NCBI GenBank assembly: GCA_900104375.1 | Contig: LT629302.1 | Coordinates: 1,426,001 to 1,490,000 of the forward strand | Length of the DNA: 64,000 nt | Source: Flavobacteriaceae bacterium MAR_2010_188 | GTDB lineage: Bacteria > Bacteroidota > Bacteroidia > Flavobacteriales > Flavobacteriaceae | Direction: 5' to 3' | Part shown: positions 1-9,883 of the stretch, in pieces | Layout: each line of letters begins with the position of its first letter | How positions within the stretch are numbered: the stretch's first letter is position 1 | Notes under the pieces: generated by a model | The model's database searches: none | What the model saw: only the letters and a program-made list of their open reading frames with translations | Told to the model about the DNA's origin: nothing | Program-made: the position numbers and the translations under genes

Positions 1-1
1 G

Positions 2-1168
2 GTGGAGGTTGCCGATACTAAAGTTCCAAAAATCTTGTCGGTCTATGCATATACCGCTGATGAAAACGCTTCTGTAAATAATGAGCAAGGACGGATAAAG
101 TTACGGTTGACCCCAGCAAAGGGTGGAGATTTTAATTCTGAAAAAATCACAGCTTCCGGAGAAATCGGTTTTGGAGTGGTAAGTTACGACCAGCAAGATA
201 TGGCCAACAACAAAAACGGACTGTACAATATCCAGACCTTCACTAATGGTAATAAATCCTTAGAGATAGATTTTCATCGCTTTAGTTTTGGAGAGACCAA
301 AAATATTAATAGGTTGATAGATTATGAATATTATAAAGTCGATGACAACCGAATCCAAAAACTATTTGTGGAACCAAACAATCCTTTGAGCATATACAAA
401 GATGCCTATGAAAATGGTTATTTAAAAATTGAAGATAACGCATCATATATTTATAAAATTAGGATTAGGGACTTTGCCGGTAACGAATCTTGGGTATCCA
501 TCCCTATTGAAGGTGTTGCAAATCAGTCCTTAATCTCGGAATCAACTACCGGAAATTTAGAGATATTAGAAAATCAGTCAACAACTTTTGAAGAAGGGAA
601 TTATAAGGTAACCATTCCCGCAAATACTGTTTACGATAATCAAATGATAAATGCGAAGGTTTCAAATGATACCTTATATCTTCATGAAGATATTCTTCCA
701 TTGCGAAAAAATTTCAGCATAGAATATGACATCTCTGCTTACAAAGACAGCGATAAAGACAAATTGTATATCGCATCACTTTATGGATATTACAAAAAAC
801 CAAGTTATCTTAGAACGCAACGCAAAGACGATAAGCTGGTTGCTTGGACCGACGATTTCGGGATGTTTACTTTAGGTAAGGATTTGGATAAACCAAAGAT
901 TCAGCCGATTAACTTTCAGGACCAGAAATGGATCAGCAATCAGAATACTTTAGTTATTAAGATTGAAGATGAACTTTCTGGTATTAGTGATTTTAGGGCC
1001 ACAATTAATGGAAAATGGATTTTGATGGAATACGAATACAAGAAAAAAACCTTGACCTATAATTTTGATGACTCAGTTATCTCCGAGGCAGAAAACAATT
1101 TGAAACTCATCGTTACGGATAATGTTGGAAATAGTTCTACATTTGAAGCAACATTTTTCAGAAAATAA
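2..1168 (+). CDS. M23 family metallopeptidase, C-terminal part (5' truncated)
   Basis: This is the tail of a gene that begins before the window, so no start is called. The 388 visible residues match the region that follows the LytM/M23 peptidase domain in flavobacterial M23 proteins. The recognisable pattern is a short DTKVP-type junction, then NKNGLY, a DF.RFSFGET stretch, IN.LIDYEYYK, QKLF, LSI, and finally a Y.YKIRIRDFAGNES strand. The catalytic HxH and H...D motifs would lie upstream and cannot be seen. The family cuts peptidoglycan cross-links or acts as an amidase activator in the periplasm. The C-terminal part has Ig-like beta structure ending in NLKLIVTDNVGNSS. The next gene starts 11 bases later on the same strand, so the two may be co-transcribed. 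The assignment rests on family pattern memory only. Confidence 0.8.
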   Translation: MEVADTKVPKILSVYAYTADENASVNNEQGRIKLRLTPAKGGDFNSEKITASGEIGFGVVSYDQQDMANNKNGLYNIQTFTNGNKSLEIDFHRFSFGETKNINRLIDYEYYKVDDNRIQKLFVEPNNPLSIYKDAYENGYLKIEDNASYIYKIRIRDFAGNESWVSIPIEGVANQSLISESTTGNLEILENQSTTFEEGNYKVTIPANTVYDNQMINAKVSNDTLYLHEDILPLRKNFSIEYDISAYKDSDKDKLYIASLYGYYKKPSYLRTQRKDDKLVAWTDDFGMFTLGKDLDKPKIQPINFQDQKWISNQNTLVIKIEDELSGISDFRATINGKWILMEYEYKKKTLTYNFDDSVISEAENNLKLIVTDNVGNSSTFEATFFRK

Positions 1169-1179
1169 ATGCTTCCCAA

Positions 1180-3642
1180 TTGAGATTTAAGTCTTTACTA
1201 CCCTTACTTTTTCTTGGTCTATTAAGTGCCTTCTCTTTTTCCCAATCTGCTACCGTGAAAGGAATAATCCTCAGCGATGGCAATAACCCAATCGTCGATG
1301 CTTCAATTATGGCGGGTGAAAAAGGCACCGTGAGCAATGAAAATGGATTCTACGAACTAACGATTCCTTCAGACAAAATAATCAGAATTGAATTCACCCA
1401 TATTTCTCATGCACGAGTAGTCGCAGAATTTAATTTGAAAAATGGTCAGGTTATAGAGTTTAATCCGGTGATGAAGGTCGAGGTAGAACAGATTGCGACG
1501 GTCGTCATACAAAGCAGTAATCGAAAAAGCGTTGAAGGTGTCACCACCATTCAACCTGAAATATTAAGGACTATAAAAGGAGCTCAGCCAGGTGTAGAAA
1601 ATATCTTGAAGACCTTGCCCGGCGTGAATATTTCCAACGAACTTAGCACCCAATATTCTGTTAGAGGCGGAAACTTTGACGAGAATCTGGTCTATGTTAA
1701 TGAAATTGAAGTATACCGTCCTTTTTTGGTAAGAAGCGGACAACAAGAAGGTTTGAGCTTTGTCAATTCGGATATGGTGCAGAACGTGGAATTTTCGGCA
1801 GGAGGATTTCAAGCGAAATACGGCGATAAATTATCTTCAGTTTTAGATATTCGATATAGAACACCAATTGCTTTTGGAATTAGGACAGACCTTAGCTTAC
1901 TGGGTGGAAGTTTAACTGCCGAAGCAGTAAGTAAGGATTCAAAATTTAGCGGAATTGCCGGGGTAAGATATAGGGACAATAGCCTTCTTATAAATAGCCA
2001 AGAAACTGAAACCACTGTAGTACCTGTTTTTACCGACGCCCAAAGTTATTTAACCTATAGATTTACGGATAAATTTCATCTTAACTTTCTAGGAAATATT
2101 TCGTTGAATAAATATAATTTTCAACCAGAAAACCGTCAGACAAATTTCGGAACCATAGACGAGCCTGTTGCATTGGTAGTCTTTTATGATGGACAAGAAA
2201 AAGATCGCTATCTCACAACTTTTGGTGCATTTAAAGCAGATTATTTTGTAAACGAAAACTTAACCCTAAAAGCAATCGCTTCAGCTTATCACACCAACGA
2301 GCAAGAATTTTTTGATATTCTTGCCCAATATCGTTTGGGTGAAGTTAATAGCAATATCGGGGACGAAGATTTGGGTGAAGTTGAATTTACCGAGGGAATC
2401 GGTGGACAATTAACCCACGCAAGAAACAATCTTGATGCTTTGATTTTTAACGCTGAACATAAAGGCGACCTTAAAATTGAAGAAAACATTATTGAATGGT
2501 CTGTTAAATTTTCACATGAAGATATAAGGGACCGATTGGTGGAATATGAAGTCATTGACAGTGCAGGATTTTCAATAAGGCCGCCAAACTTTCCGATTAG
2601 GAACGACCAGCCCTACTCTGCTTATTCTGGGCCAATCGTACCTTTTCAAAATATACGGGCTACCAATAACGTGACAATTGATCGTTTACAAGCTTACGGA
2701 CAGTGGAGCAAAAGAGGCAAACTTGGAGATAATGAGGTTTTTTATAATGCAGGTGTTAGAATCCATCACTGGTCCGTTAGTGGAGATGGTTTTGGCACGT
2801 CTATCCAAACCGTTTTTAGCCCAAGAGCTCAATTTGCGATAAAACCAAAATGGGAAAAGGACATGCTTTTTAGAGCGGCTGGTGGAGTTTACTACCAACC
2901 ACCCTTTTATAGAGAATTAAGAGATTCGTTGGGAACGGTGAGACCTGGCGTTAAAGCTCAAAAGTCTTTTCATCTTGTGTTAGGTAATGAATATAGTTTC
3001 CAGATGTGGGAAAGACCATTTAAATTGGTCACCGAAGCCTACTACAAAAAAATGACCGACGTTAATCCGTATACATTAGAAAATGTTAGGATACGCTACC
3101 GCGCCAAGAACAACGCCGAAGCTTATGCTTATGGGCTAGATTTACGTCTTAATGGCGAGTTTGTAAAAGGAACCGAATCTTGGTTCAGCTTTGGCTATCT
3201 TAAAACCGAAGAAAATATTGAGGAGCGCGGATATATTTCTAGACCAACCGATCAGCGTCTAAAATTTGGGATTCTATTTCAGGATTATGTACCAAGAATT
3301 CCGGATTTAAAAATGTATTTAAACCTCATCTATAATACAGGAGTTCCAGGCGGTTCGCCTAGTTACGCCGACCCTTACGATTATCAGAATAGATTACGTG
3401 ATTACAAACGTGCCGATTTAGGTATCAGTTATGTTTTGGTTGGTCCAGACAAGACCTATGATAATGGATGGAAGAGAGCCTTTAAGGAACTAACCTTAGG
3501 GTTTGAAATCTTTAATATGTTCGATGTTCAGAATAGCATTACCAACACTTGGGTGCGGGATGTATATAGCAAACGCCAATTTGCAATTCCCAACTATCTA
3601 ACTCCAAGAGTCTTTAACGTACGACTTTCTGCAGCTTTTTAA
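1180..3642 (+). CDS. TonB-dependent receptor with carboxypeptidase-regulatory-like N-terminal domain
   Basis: An 820-residue outer-membrane active transporter. Residues 1-21 form a signal peptide (MRFKSLLPLLFLGLLSAFSFS). Residues about 24-105 are a carboxypeptidase-D regulatory-like beta sandwich. Residues about 118-225 are the plug domain (PGVENILKTLPGVNIS, then SVRGGNFDENLVYVNEIEV). The remainder is a beta barrel ending in a C-terminal aromatic (AAF). There is no SusD partner next to it, so it is not a classic polysaccharide locus, and the substrate cannot be predicted. The start used is TTG at 1180: the nearby ATG at 1169 runs into a stop after four codons, and no in-frame ATG precedes the signal peptide. 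It lies 11 bases after the M23 gene and 11 bases before a small lipoprotein gene, which suggests one transcript. Confidence 0.9.
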   Translation: MRFKSLLPLLFLGLLSAFSFSQSATVKGIILSDGNNPIVDASIMAGEKGTVSNENGFYELTIPSDKIIRIEFTHISHARVVAEFNLKNGQVIEFNPVMKVEVEQIATVVIQSSNRKSVEGVTTIQPEILRTIKGAQPGVENILKTLPGVNISNELSTQYSVRGGNFDENLVYVNEIEVYRPFLVRSGQQEGLSFVNSDMVQNVEFSAGGFQAKYGDKLSSVLDIRYRTPIAFGIRTDLSLLGGSLTAEAVSKDSKFSGIAGVRYRDNSLLINSQETETTVVPVFTDAQSYLTYRFTDKFHLNFLGNISLNKYNFQPENRQTNFGTIDEPVALVVFYDGQEKDRYLTTFGAFKADYFVNENLTLKAIASAYHTNEQEFFDILAQYRLGEVNSNIGDEDLGEVEFTEGIGGQLTHARNNLDALIFNAEHKGDLKIEENIIEWSVKFSHEDIRDRLVEYEVIDSAGFSIRPPNFPIRNDQPYSAYSGPIVPFQNIRATNNVTIDRLQAYGQWSKRGKLGDNEVFYNAGVRIHHWSVSGDGFGTSIQTVFSPRAQFAIKPKWEKDMLFRAAGGVYYQPPFYRELRDSLGTVRPGVKAQKSFHLVLGNEYSFQMWERPFKLVTEAYYKKMTDVNPYTLENVRIRYRAKNNAEAYAYGLDLRLNGEFVKGTESWFSFGYLKTEENIEERGYISRPTDQRLKFGILFQDYVPRIPDLKMYLNLIYNTGVPGGSPSYADPYDYQNRLRDYKRADLGISYVLVGPDKTYDNGWKRAFKELTLGFEIFNMFDVQNSITNTWVRDVYSKRQFAIPNYLTPRVFNVRLSAAF

Positions 3643-3653
3643 AATAATTTGAA

Positions 3654-4052
3654 ATGTACAGAAACATAATATTTCTCCTTTCAATATTGATATTGGCTAC
3701 TTGCCAGAATAACGATGATACTACAATCTATATTTCTCCTGTCATCGGAAAATGGCATTTAATTGAACAATATTCTGACCCGGGAGATGGCAGTGGAAGT
3801 TATGAACCTGTTGAAACAGATGAATTTATAGAGTTCGTTTCTGATGGAGCGGTTAAATCCAATAGAAATATCGGTAATGGAGCAGTCGGTTTTGATGAAG
3901 GAACAGCAACTTTTGATCCGCCCAGATTAAATGGTAAAGATCGCAAAGAAGAGCCACTTTTACCTCGTTGGAGGATAGTGGACAATCAGCTTATTATTTC
4001 TTATGCTTGTTTTGAGGTATGTGGCAAGAAGTATGAAAGAGTGAAAGACTAA
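3654..4052 (+). CDS. small lipocalin-like lipoprotein
   Basis: A 132-residue exported lipoprotein. A hydrophobic stretch is followed by the lipobox LATC, with the acylated cysteine at residue 17. The mature part begins acidic (QNNDD), then reads IGKWHLIEQY, a pattern typical of Bacteroidota lipocalin-like or DUF5004-like lipoproteins whose core opens with a G.W.L strand. It ends with cysteines in YACFEVCGKKYERV. The gene starts 11 bases after the TonB receptor stop, so it is probably in the same transcript. The ligand and exact role are unknown. About 100 bases without another gene follow. Confidence 0.7.
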   Translation: MYRNIIFLLSILILATCQNNDDTTIYISPVIGKWHLIEQYSDPGDGSGSYEPVETDEFIEFVSDGAVKSNRNIGNGAVGFDEGTATFDPPRLNGKDRKEEPLLPRWRIVDNQLIISYACFEVCGKKYERVKD

Positions 4053-4156
4053 CTAGAATACTCTTTTAAAAAAGTTGATGTATCACTAAGATTATACGAA
4101 TATTGAGACTTTTTCGTTAATCTACTAACATTTATAAAATCCATTAATCACCAATT

Positions 4157-5365
4157 ATGATTACAAATTTTAGATTGAAACTTTTAGTTATCACCGTACT
4201 AATTACGGGCACCATTAAAATCTATGCTCAAGAAGAGATAAAAGACTTTAGCGACAAGGATCTTAAGGAAAGCATTATAAGACAGATTAACGATAGCAGA
4301 AAAACCGATTTCGCCAAGTTCGAAAGAAAAATTTCCATTTCGGATTCTATTATTACCAAGTTAGATAACGAGATTAGCGAATTAAAGAACACCAGCGAAA
4401 AGATTGATAATTTCAGCACTCGAATCAACGCATTAGAAGATAAAGAACAGGCAATCCGTAACAAGGAATTGAGTTCTTTTTCTAGCAACTATAAAACCGC
4501 GGTCATCAACTTAGCTTTTCTAGAATCTGATTTAAAACCTTTGAGCCTTTTTCAAAGTACAAGAACTTTTTTTACCACACTCAATAAGACATCTAACCCC
4601 ATGAGCTATCCTGATTATCAATCATGGTATGCAGAGTTTAAGGATTACCTTGAAAAGAAACAGAGTAAAGATGCAAAATTGTCAGTGTTGTACGATATGC
4701 TTAAAATATCTTCTGATCTTTCCAGAGAAACACCTTTAACTGGTCCTTTGGTCGGTGCGATGTTCGATGGGATTTCGAATTTTATAAATTCTTTAGGTAG
4801 TAGTAAGAAAGATCTTCGCGAGAAAAGTGAAAAGATGATGAAGTTGACCATGGTGCTAGGTCAATATACCCATGAAACTACGCTTATTGAAAATGAATGG
4901 GATGCCATTGATGGCTCTCTTAAAGAATTGCAAAAATTGTATGAAGAATATCTCAATTATAATCTGGAACTTATCGGAGAAACACGCGCTAATTTTGAAA
5001 AATCCTATATCACCGAAACGGACGGAATGAAAAAGTTGACCTACCTCAACAAGTTAAAAGACAAGGCTGGTACCCGAGTACAAAATGAGCGCAATACCAA
5101 TTCAAAAAAATGGAAGCAATCTTTCTTCTATGAGATGGAGAAAGTTCAGTCTTTAAAATTGCGTTTCGGCGAAATCACTCAACGCATTAAACAAAATTTT
5201 GACAAATACAATAAATTGATAAAGAGCTACGAGAAGAACGAATTTATGGCGGCTAATATGAAAGAGTTAAAAGAACGTTTAGAAGACATGCAATCTAACT
5301 TTAGCGAATCATTTGTTCCCGAAGACTACATTAACGATGCGAATGTGATGTATATAATCGATTGA
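4157..5365 (+). CDS. exported coiled-coil protein of unknown function
   Basis: I do not recognise this 402-residue protein. Residues 1-24 look like a signal peptide (hydrophobic stretch, then IYAQEE). The mature protein is rich in Lys, Glu, Ser, Asn and Leu and contains long predicted helices: around residues 30-110 (SDSIITKLDNEISELKN) and again from about 210 to 390 (KSEKMMKLTMVLGQ, then ELKERLEDMQSNF). A short hydrophobic patch near residues 195-215 (GPLVGAMFDGISNFINSLG) may be a membrane-active or buried segment. There are no cysteines and no catalytic signature. It stands alone on the plus strand with about 100-base gaps on both sides. A periplasmic scaffold-like role is only a guess. Confidence 0.6.
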   Translation: MITNFRLKLLVITVLITGTIKIYAQEEIKDFSDKDLKESIIRQINDSRKTDFAKFERKISISDSIITKLDNEISELKNTSEKIDNFSTRINALEDKEQAIRNKELSSFSSNYKTAVINLAFLESDLKPLSLFQSTRTFFTTLNKTSNPMSYPDYQSWYAEFKDYLEKKQSKDAKLSVLYDMLKISSDLSRETPLTGPLVGAMFDGISNFINSLGSSKKDLREKSEKMMKLTMVLGQYTHETTLIENEWDAIDGSLKELQKLYEEYLNYNLELIGETRANFEKSYITETDGMKKLTYLNKLKDKAGTRVQNERNTNSKKWKQSFFYEMEKVQSLKLRFGEITQRIKQNFDKYNKLIKSYEKNEFMAANMKELKERLEDMQSNFSESFVPEDYINDANVMYIID

Positions 5366-5460
5366 TTCTTGGGTTAAACATTTTTTCGAATTTTATAAAG
5401 TATTTATATACAGTATCTAGAATTCGATATTAGATAAATTTTTTTTTAGTCCTCTGAATT

Positions 5461-6141
5461 ATGAAATATTTTTTCCTTTCAATTTTGTTCTTCGCATTTG
5501 CAAATTCTTCGTATTCGCAATGCAGTAAGTTCTATCCTCTACAAGCGGGCGTTAAAATGGAGCTAACTACCTATGATAAAAAGGGTAAAGAAGTAGCAAT
5601 CATGAGCTCGACAATTACCGAGGTGAGGACAGATGGTAATCAACAAATTGCGACCATCAGCTCATCTATGAAAGATAAAAAAGGAAAGCAACTGGCAGAT
5701 TCTGGTTATGAAATACGTTGTACTGGCAATCTCCTTTCAATCGATTTTAAGTCGATGATTAATGCAGCGATGATGGAACAGTATAAGGATATGGACATTG
5801 AAGTTTCAGGAACCAATGTTGACCTTCCCAGCGATTTAAAAGTGGGTGACAAACTTAATGATGCTCAAATGGATTTAAAGATAAGTTTAGCTGGGATGCC
5901 AATGAATGTAAAAACCGAAGTAAAGGATCGTGAAGTTATAGCAAAAGAAAGTATTACCACGCCTGCAGGAACTTTTGAATGTTATGTGATTACCTATTCA
6001 ACCAGTCTTAAAATGGGAATGACCAGAACTAGCAATGGTAAACAATGGATTTCTGAAGGAGTTGGTCTTGTAAAACAAGAAGATTATGCCAGCAACGGAC
6101 AAGTCAACTCGAGTACCGTCCTTACTGCATTTAGCAAATAA
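5461..6141 (+). CDS. exported DUF3108-like protein
   Basis: A 226-residue secreted protein with a signal peptide ending near residue 19 (ANSSYSQCS). The mature part opens with FYPLQAGVKMELTTYDKKGK and later has TTPAGTFECYVITYS and GVGLVKQEDY. This layout is shared by Bacteroidota proteins annotated DUF3108-like or TapB-like: a beta-rich fold in which G.....Y...G and TPAGTF.C..... are the recurring strands. No enzyme signature is visible, and the function is unknown. It ends exactly one base before the stop of the convergent nitronate monooxygenase gene, with no room for a separate terminator. Confidence 0.6.
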   Translation: MKYFFLSILFFAFANSSYSQCSKFYPLQAGVKMELTTYDKKGKEVAIMSSTITEVRTDGNQQIATISSSMKDKKGKQLADSGYEIRCTGNLLSIDFKSMINAAMMEQYKDMDIEVSGTNVDLPSDLKVGDKLNDAQMDLKISLAGMPMNVKTEVKDREVIAKESITTPAGTFECYVITYSTSLKMGMTRTSNGKQWISEGVGLVKQEDYASNGQVNSSTVLTAFSK

Positions 6142-7092
6142 TCAATCGACTAAATTCTGTATTATTTCTTTAGTGGAAAGTATTTGGTGAGTGTGCTCTA
6201 TACTAGGACCGGCAACCCAAACTGTTTTATAGGTTGCTTTTGTAGCAGCATTTTCCGTCGCTTTCATCCCAATCGAAAACCGAATCATCTTCACCCATTT
6301 TTTTAAGGTCTTATTCTTATTCAAAACTCTTTCGAGCCAAGTTTGCTTAGTTCCTATCTTTCGAACGTATGGCGTATTAATAACCGTGCAAGGCGTACCA
6401 GAAATTCTCTCGGTCATTACAATATCTTCTGCTCCATAATCTACACACGCTTGTTTATATTCTTCAGTGACATTAGCCTCAACAGACGCAATAAAAGGAC
6501 TTCCTACCGAAACCCCTTCTGCCCCGAAGTCTAGCATTTTTTGTAACTCTTCCTTATTCCCAACTCCTCCCGCAGATATTATGGGAATATTACATTTTTC
6601 CGTCAATTCCTTAATCAAAGTTTTGGGAGAGATTTTTCCACGATGACCGCCTGCTTCATTATTTACCGCAATGATTGCATCTGCACCCAAGCCTTCAACC
6701 TTCATTGCAAAGTTTAAATCGGTAACATCACAAAACACCTTGATTCCAGCTTTATGAGCCTGCTTAATCGTTTCTTCTGGACTTCCTAAAGAGGTAATAA
6801 TGAAATCACAACCTTCAGAACAAATTGTTTCTAATTGGGCTTTATATTTTAGGTTCGATTTATTCACGATAAGATTAAACCCAAAAGCTCCGCCAGCCAC
6901 TTTCTGTTTTTTTAAATCTTTAGCAGCGTCTCTTAATTCTTCTAGTGTTCTATAATTTAGTGCAGGTATACAACCTGCAATCCCGGATTTCATAGCCTCA
7001 GAAACCATGGCAACATTGGAAACCAAAAACATTGGTGCCTGGATGATTGGATATGTAATGCCTAGTAATTGGGTAAGCTTTGTTGATATCAT
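6142..7092 (-). CDS. nitronate monooxygenase family FMN enzyme
   Basis: A 316-residue TIM-barrel flavoprotein of the nitronate monooxygenase / 2-nitropropane dioxygenase family, which oxidises toxic nitronates using FMN and oxygen. Visible motifs are the N-terminal YPIIQAPMF strand, the NNEAGGHRG segment carrying the family's catalytic histidine, the IISAGGVGNKEEL phosphate-binding turn, and GAEGVSVGSPFIAS. The length fits the family. The substrate may differ, since some members are enoyl-ACP reductases (FabK); EAGGHRG favours the monooxygenase side. It is transcribed alone; a perfect TAnnTTTG box lies just upstream. The stop codon abuts the stop of the convergent gene ending at 6141. Confidence 0.88.
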   Translation of the reverse strand: MISTKLTQLLGITYPIIQAPMFLVSNVAMVSEAMKSGIAGCIPALNYRTLEELRDAAKDLKKQKVAGGAFGFNLIVNKSNLKYKAQLETICSEGCDFIITSLGSPEETIKQAHKAGIKVFCDVTDLNFAMKVEGLGADAIIAVNNEAGGHRGKISPKTLIKELTEKCNIPIISAGGVGNKEELQKMLDFGAEGVSVGSPFIASVEANVTEEYKQACVDYGAEDIVMTERISGTPCTVINTPYVRKIGTKQTWLERVLNKNKTLKKWVKMIRFSIGMKATENAATKATYKTVWVAGPSIEHTHQILSTKEIIQNLVD

Positions 7093-7109
7093 TATTGACG
7101 ATAAGAAAT

Positions 7110-7117
7110 CAAAAATA
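7110..7117 (-). promoter_or_regulatory. -7 box of nitronate monooxygenase gene
   Basis: On the minus strand this reads TATTTTTG, a perfect match to the Bacteroidota -7 consensus TAnnTTTG, 17 bases upstream of the start codon. No TTG is seen at the 19-base spacing expected for the -33 box, so only the -7 element is supported. Confidence 0.45.
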
Positions 7118-7164
7118 CGTTTATCTATTTAATATTTAGAAAATTGAAAGTTTGAAACATAAAA

Positions 7165-7192
7165 AAATCCCTTCAGATAACTGAAAGGATTT
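7165..7192 (-). terminator. intrinsic terminator after lipocalin-like lipoprotein gene
   Basis: AAATCCCTTCAG and CTGAAAGGATTT form a 12-base stem with one mismatch and an ATAA loop. On the minus strand the hairpin is followed directly by a run of T (complement of the A-run at 7161-7167). It lies 22 bases past the stop codon of the gene at 7214. Confidence 0.8.
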
Positions 7193-7213
7193 ATTATTTA
7201 ATTTGAATTGTTT

Positions 7214-7732
7214 CTATTGTCGAGCGAACTTAACCGTAGAATTAAGTGTTGCCGTAATATCTTGACCATCTTGAGTGGTATCTACAACATTTTTAAGTTG
7301 AAGAATTAAAAGTGTATCGGTTAGTTCATCAATCATAACCGCGCCTAAATCTGTATTTCCGGTAAATAAAATTTGATTTCCGCTCACGGTATATGTACCT
7401 GAACCGATTGGATTGAAAGCATTGAGAGATTGATCATAAGTTGTACCTACAATTGATATTGAAGCATCGACGTCCATAGACCCTGATGAGGTAAATGTAT
7501 TATCGTTATTGAAAACCAAAGTAAGGTTATTGTTGGTAACATCTGCTGCAATCGGGATATTAAAAGGTGTTCCATTTACGTCTGTTTGAGCGTTTCCGGA
7601 AGTGTTTATGCTGGTCGCTTTCCAAGTACCGACCAATTCGCCGTCAGTCCTCTTTGATTCGCCGTCATCATTAGAACATGAGAGCAATGCGCCTGTAATG
7701 ATAAATAAAAATATAAAACTTAATTTTTTCAT
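7214..7732 (-). CDS. lipocalin-like lipoprotein
   Basis: A 172-residue lipoprotein. The start is placed at 7732 because MKKLSFIFLFIITGALLSC is a complete lipoprotein signal with lipobox LLSC. An in-frame Met ten codons further upstream would add a polar extension (MKTSNQTLSK) that fits poorly. After an acidic linker (SNDDGESK) the domain starts with LVGTWKATSI. It continues through ANNTFTSSG-like strands (FNNDNTFTSSGSMDVD) and SGTYTVSGNQILFTG, the pattern of Bacteroidota lipocalin-like / DUF4923-type domains that begin with G.W. It is a likely periplasmic or outer-membrane beta barrel of unknown ligand. A terminator follows it and dnaK lies upstream on the same strand, separated from it by its own terminator. 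Confidence 0.75.
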   Translation of the reverse strand: MKKLSFIFLFIITGALLSCSNDDGESKRTDGELVGTWKATSINTSGNAQTDVNGTPFNIPIAADVTNNNLTLVFNNDNTFTSSGSMDVDASISIVGTTYDQSLNAFNPIGSGTYTVSGNQILFTGNTDLGAVMIDELTDTLLILQLKNVVDTTQDGQDITATLNSTVKFARQ

Positions 7733-7811
7733 TTTTGATAGAGTTTGGTTACTAGTTTTCAAATCTAACTGAAAATATCCTAAAATATTGTAAAATCATC
7801 ATAAAGTAAAA

Positions 7812-7829
7812 CGCGGCCAATTGGCCGCG
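7812..7829 (-). terminator. GC-rich palindromic terminator of dnaK
   Basis: CGCGGCCAATTGGCCGCG is a perfect 18-base palindrome in an AT-rich intergenic region, 28 bases after the dnaK stop. On the minus strand it is followed by TTTTACTTTAT, fitting an intrinsic terminator. Its G+C content is far above the surroundings. Confidence 0.75.
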
Positions 7830-7857
7830 CTTCAACAATTTAAATATAAACTTGCTA

Positions 7858-9771
7858 TTATTTTACTTCTTCAAAGTCAACGTCTTCTACATCGCTACTC
7901 TCATCAGATGATTGTCCGTTAGAACCAGCATCAGCTGTTGATTCTCCAGTCGGAGCGCCTTGAGCATCTTGTTGAGCTTTATACATTTCCTCACTTGCAA
8001 CCTTCCAAGCTTCGTTGATTTTCTCTAAAGCCGGGTCAATTTGAGCCAGGTCTTTAGATGCGTATGCTTTCTTCAATTCTTCAAGAGCTTCTTCGATTGG
8101 CTTTTTCTTATCGTCAGAAAGTTTATCACCGAATTCCTTTAATTGCTTCTCAGTTTGGAAAATCATACCGTCGGCGCTGTTAAGCTTGTCTGCAGTTTCT
8201 TTAGCTTTTGCATCTGCTTCAGCATTAACTTCTGCCTCTTGTCTCATTTTCTTAATTTCTTCTTCTGTAAGTCCAGAGGAAGCTTCAATTCTGATGTTTT
8301 GGGATTTTCCAGTGGCTTTATCAGACGCTGAGACATTGATAATACCATTAGCATCAATATCAAATGTTACTTCAATTTGAGGCACACCTCTTTGCGCTGG
8401 TGGAATTCCGTCTAAATGGAATCTACCGATTGTTTTATTATCTGCAGCCATTGCTCTTTCACCTTGTAGTACATGAATCTCTACTGAAGGCTGATTATCT
8501 GCCGCAGTTGAAAACACTTGTGACTTCTTGGTCGGGATTGTTGTGTTAGCTTCAATAAGCTTGGTCATAACATTACCCATAGTCTCTATACCTAACGATA
8601 ATGGAGTAACGTCTAACAACAATACATCCTTAACATCTCCGGTTAAAACACCACCTTGAATTGCAGCACCAACGGCAACAACCTCATCTGGATTTACTCC
8701 TTTACTTGGAGCTTTTCCAAAAAACTTCTCAACCGCTTCTTGTACTGCAGGGATTCTTGTGGAACCACCTACCAAAATAATTTCATCTATATCAGATGTT
8801 TTTAATCCAGCAGCTTTAAGCGCTGTTTGGCAAGGCTCAATTGTTCTTTTAACTAAATCGTCGATCAACTGCTCAAATTTAGAACGGGTTAGTGTTCTAA
8901 CTAAGTGTTTTGGTCCACTTGCAGTAGCTGTTACGTAAGGAAGGTTGATTTCAGTTTGGGCTGAAGATGATAATTCTATCTTCGCTTTTTCTGCTGCTTC
9001 CTTAAGACGTTGTAACGCCATAGGATCTTTTCTTAAATCAATATCCTCTTCTTTCTTAAATTCATCAGCTAACCAATCGATGATTTTCTGGTCAACATCA
9101 TCCCCACCTAAATGCGTATCACCGTCGGTAGATAGAACTTCAAAAACACCGTCACCTAATTCTAATATTGATACATCATGTGTACCACCACCAAAATCAA
9201 AAACCACTATTTTTTGGTCTTTTCCTCTTTTATCCAAACCGTATGCAAGTGCTGCAGCGGTTGGTTCGTTTATAATTCTTCTAACTTTTAAGCCAGCGAT
9301 TTCACCAGCTTCTTTAGTAGCCTGTCTTTGTGAATCATTGAAGTAAGCCGGTACAGTAATTACCGCTTCGGTTACTGTTGTTCCCAAATAATCCTCAGCT
9401 GTTTTCTTCATTTTTTGAAGAATCATAGCCGAAAGTTCTTGGGCTGTATACATACGGCCGTCGATATCTACTCTTGGCACATCGTTATCGCCTTTTACTA
9501 CTTTGTATGGTACGCGTTCTGCTTCTTTTTTAGATTCAGAATATTTGTTACCCATAAATCTTTTAATAGAATAAACAGTTTTAGTAGGGTTGGTTACAGC
9601 TTGTCTTTTCGCTGGATCACCAACCTTTATCTCACCGCCTTCTACAAAAGCAATAACGGACGGAGTTGTACGCTTACCTTCTGCATTAGGTATAACAACT
9701 GGCTCGCTACCTTCCATTACCGCAACGCAGGAGTTTGTTGTACCTAAATCTATTCCTATTATTTTACTCAT
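7858..9771 (-). CDS. dnaK: molecular chaperone DnaK (Hsp70)
   Basis: A 637-residue Hsp70 chaperone, close to the usual length. The ATPase domain (residues 1 to about 380) begins [21 protein letters not shown] and contains [42 protein letters not shown] and [12 protein letters not shown]. The linker [16 protein letters not shown] leads to the substrate-binding domain, a helical lid and a disordered acidic tail ending [11 protein letters not shown]. The start is fixed by the conserved first strand. It refolds and protects proteins with DnaJ and GrpE, neither of which is encoded nearby. It is monocistronic, with its own terminator downstream and a 345-base upstream region that holds two dyads similar to those before clpB, which suggests heat-shock control. 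Confidence 0.98.
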   Translation of the reverse strand: MSKIIGIDLGTTNSCVAVMEGSEPVVIPNAEGKRTTPSVIAFVEGGEIKVGDPAKRQAVTNPTKTVYSIKRFMGNKYSESKKEAERVPYKVVKGDNDVPRVDIDGRMYTAQELSAMILQKMKKTAEDYLGTTVTEAVITVPAYFNDSQRQATKEAGEIAGLKVRRIINEPTAAALAYGLDKRGKDQKIVVFDFGGGTHDVSILELGDGVFEVLSTDGDTHLGGDDVDQKIIDWLADEFKKEEDIDLRKDPMALQRLKEAAEKAKIELSSSAQTEINLPYVTATASGPKHLVRTLTRSKFEQLIDDLVKRTIEPCQTALKAAGLKTSDIDEIILVGGSTRIPAVQEAVEKFFGKAPSKGVNPDEVVAVGAAIQGGVLTGDVKDVLLLDVTPLSLGIETMGNVMTKLIEANTTIPTKKSQVFSTAADNQPSVEIHVLQGERAMAADNKTIGRFHLDGIPPAQRGVPQIEVTFDIDANGIINVSASDKATGKSQNIRIEASSGLTEEEIKKMRQEAEVNAEADAKAKETADKLNSADGMIFQTEKQLKEFGDKLSDDKKKPIEEALEELKKAYASKDLAQIDPALEKINEAWKVASEEMYKAQQDAQGAPTGESTADAGSNGQSSDESSDVEDVDFEEVK

Positions 9772-9854
9772 AATGTTATAATTATATTTTAAAGTGTATG
9801 ATTAATTTTTGTTACGCTTACCATATGTCAATCACTATGCCATGGAAAAAAATC

Positions 9855-9867
9855 TGACAAGCTGTCA
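9855..9867. promoter_or_regulatory. dyad TGACA-N3-TGTCA upstream of dnaK
   Basis: TGACAAGCTGTCA is a perfect 5-base inverted repeat with a 3-base spacer, centred about 90 bases upstream of the dnaK start codon. Its core GACA-N3-TGTC recurs upstream of clpB at 62584-62598, so it is a candidate operator for a heat-shock regulator. The binding protein is not known. Confidence 0.5.
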
Positions 9868-9883
9868 TTTTGGCTTCTGTAAG

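Noticed and set aside
1180-3642. Start of a polysaccharide utilisation locus
   Set aside because: The TonB receptor has no SusD-like partner, sigma/anti-sigma pair or glycoside hydrolase nearby.
7733-7762. A ten-codon upstream start for the lipocalin-like lipoprotein
   Set aside because: It adds a polar stretch in front of a complete lipoprotein signal.
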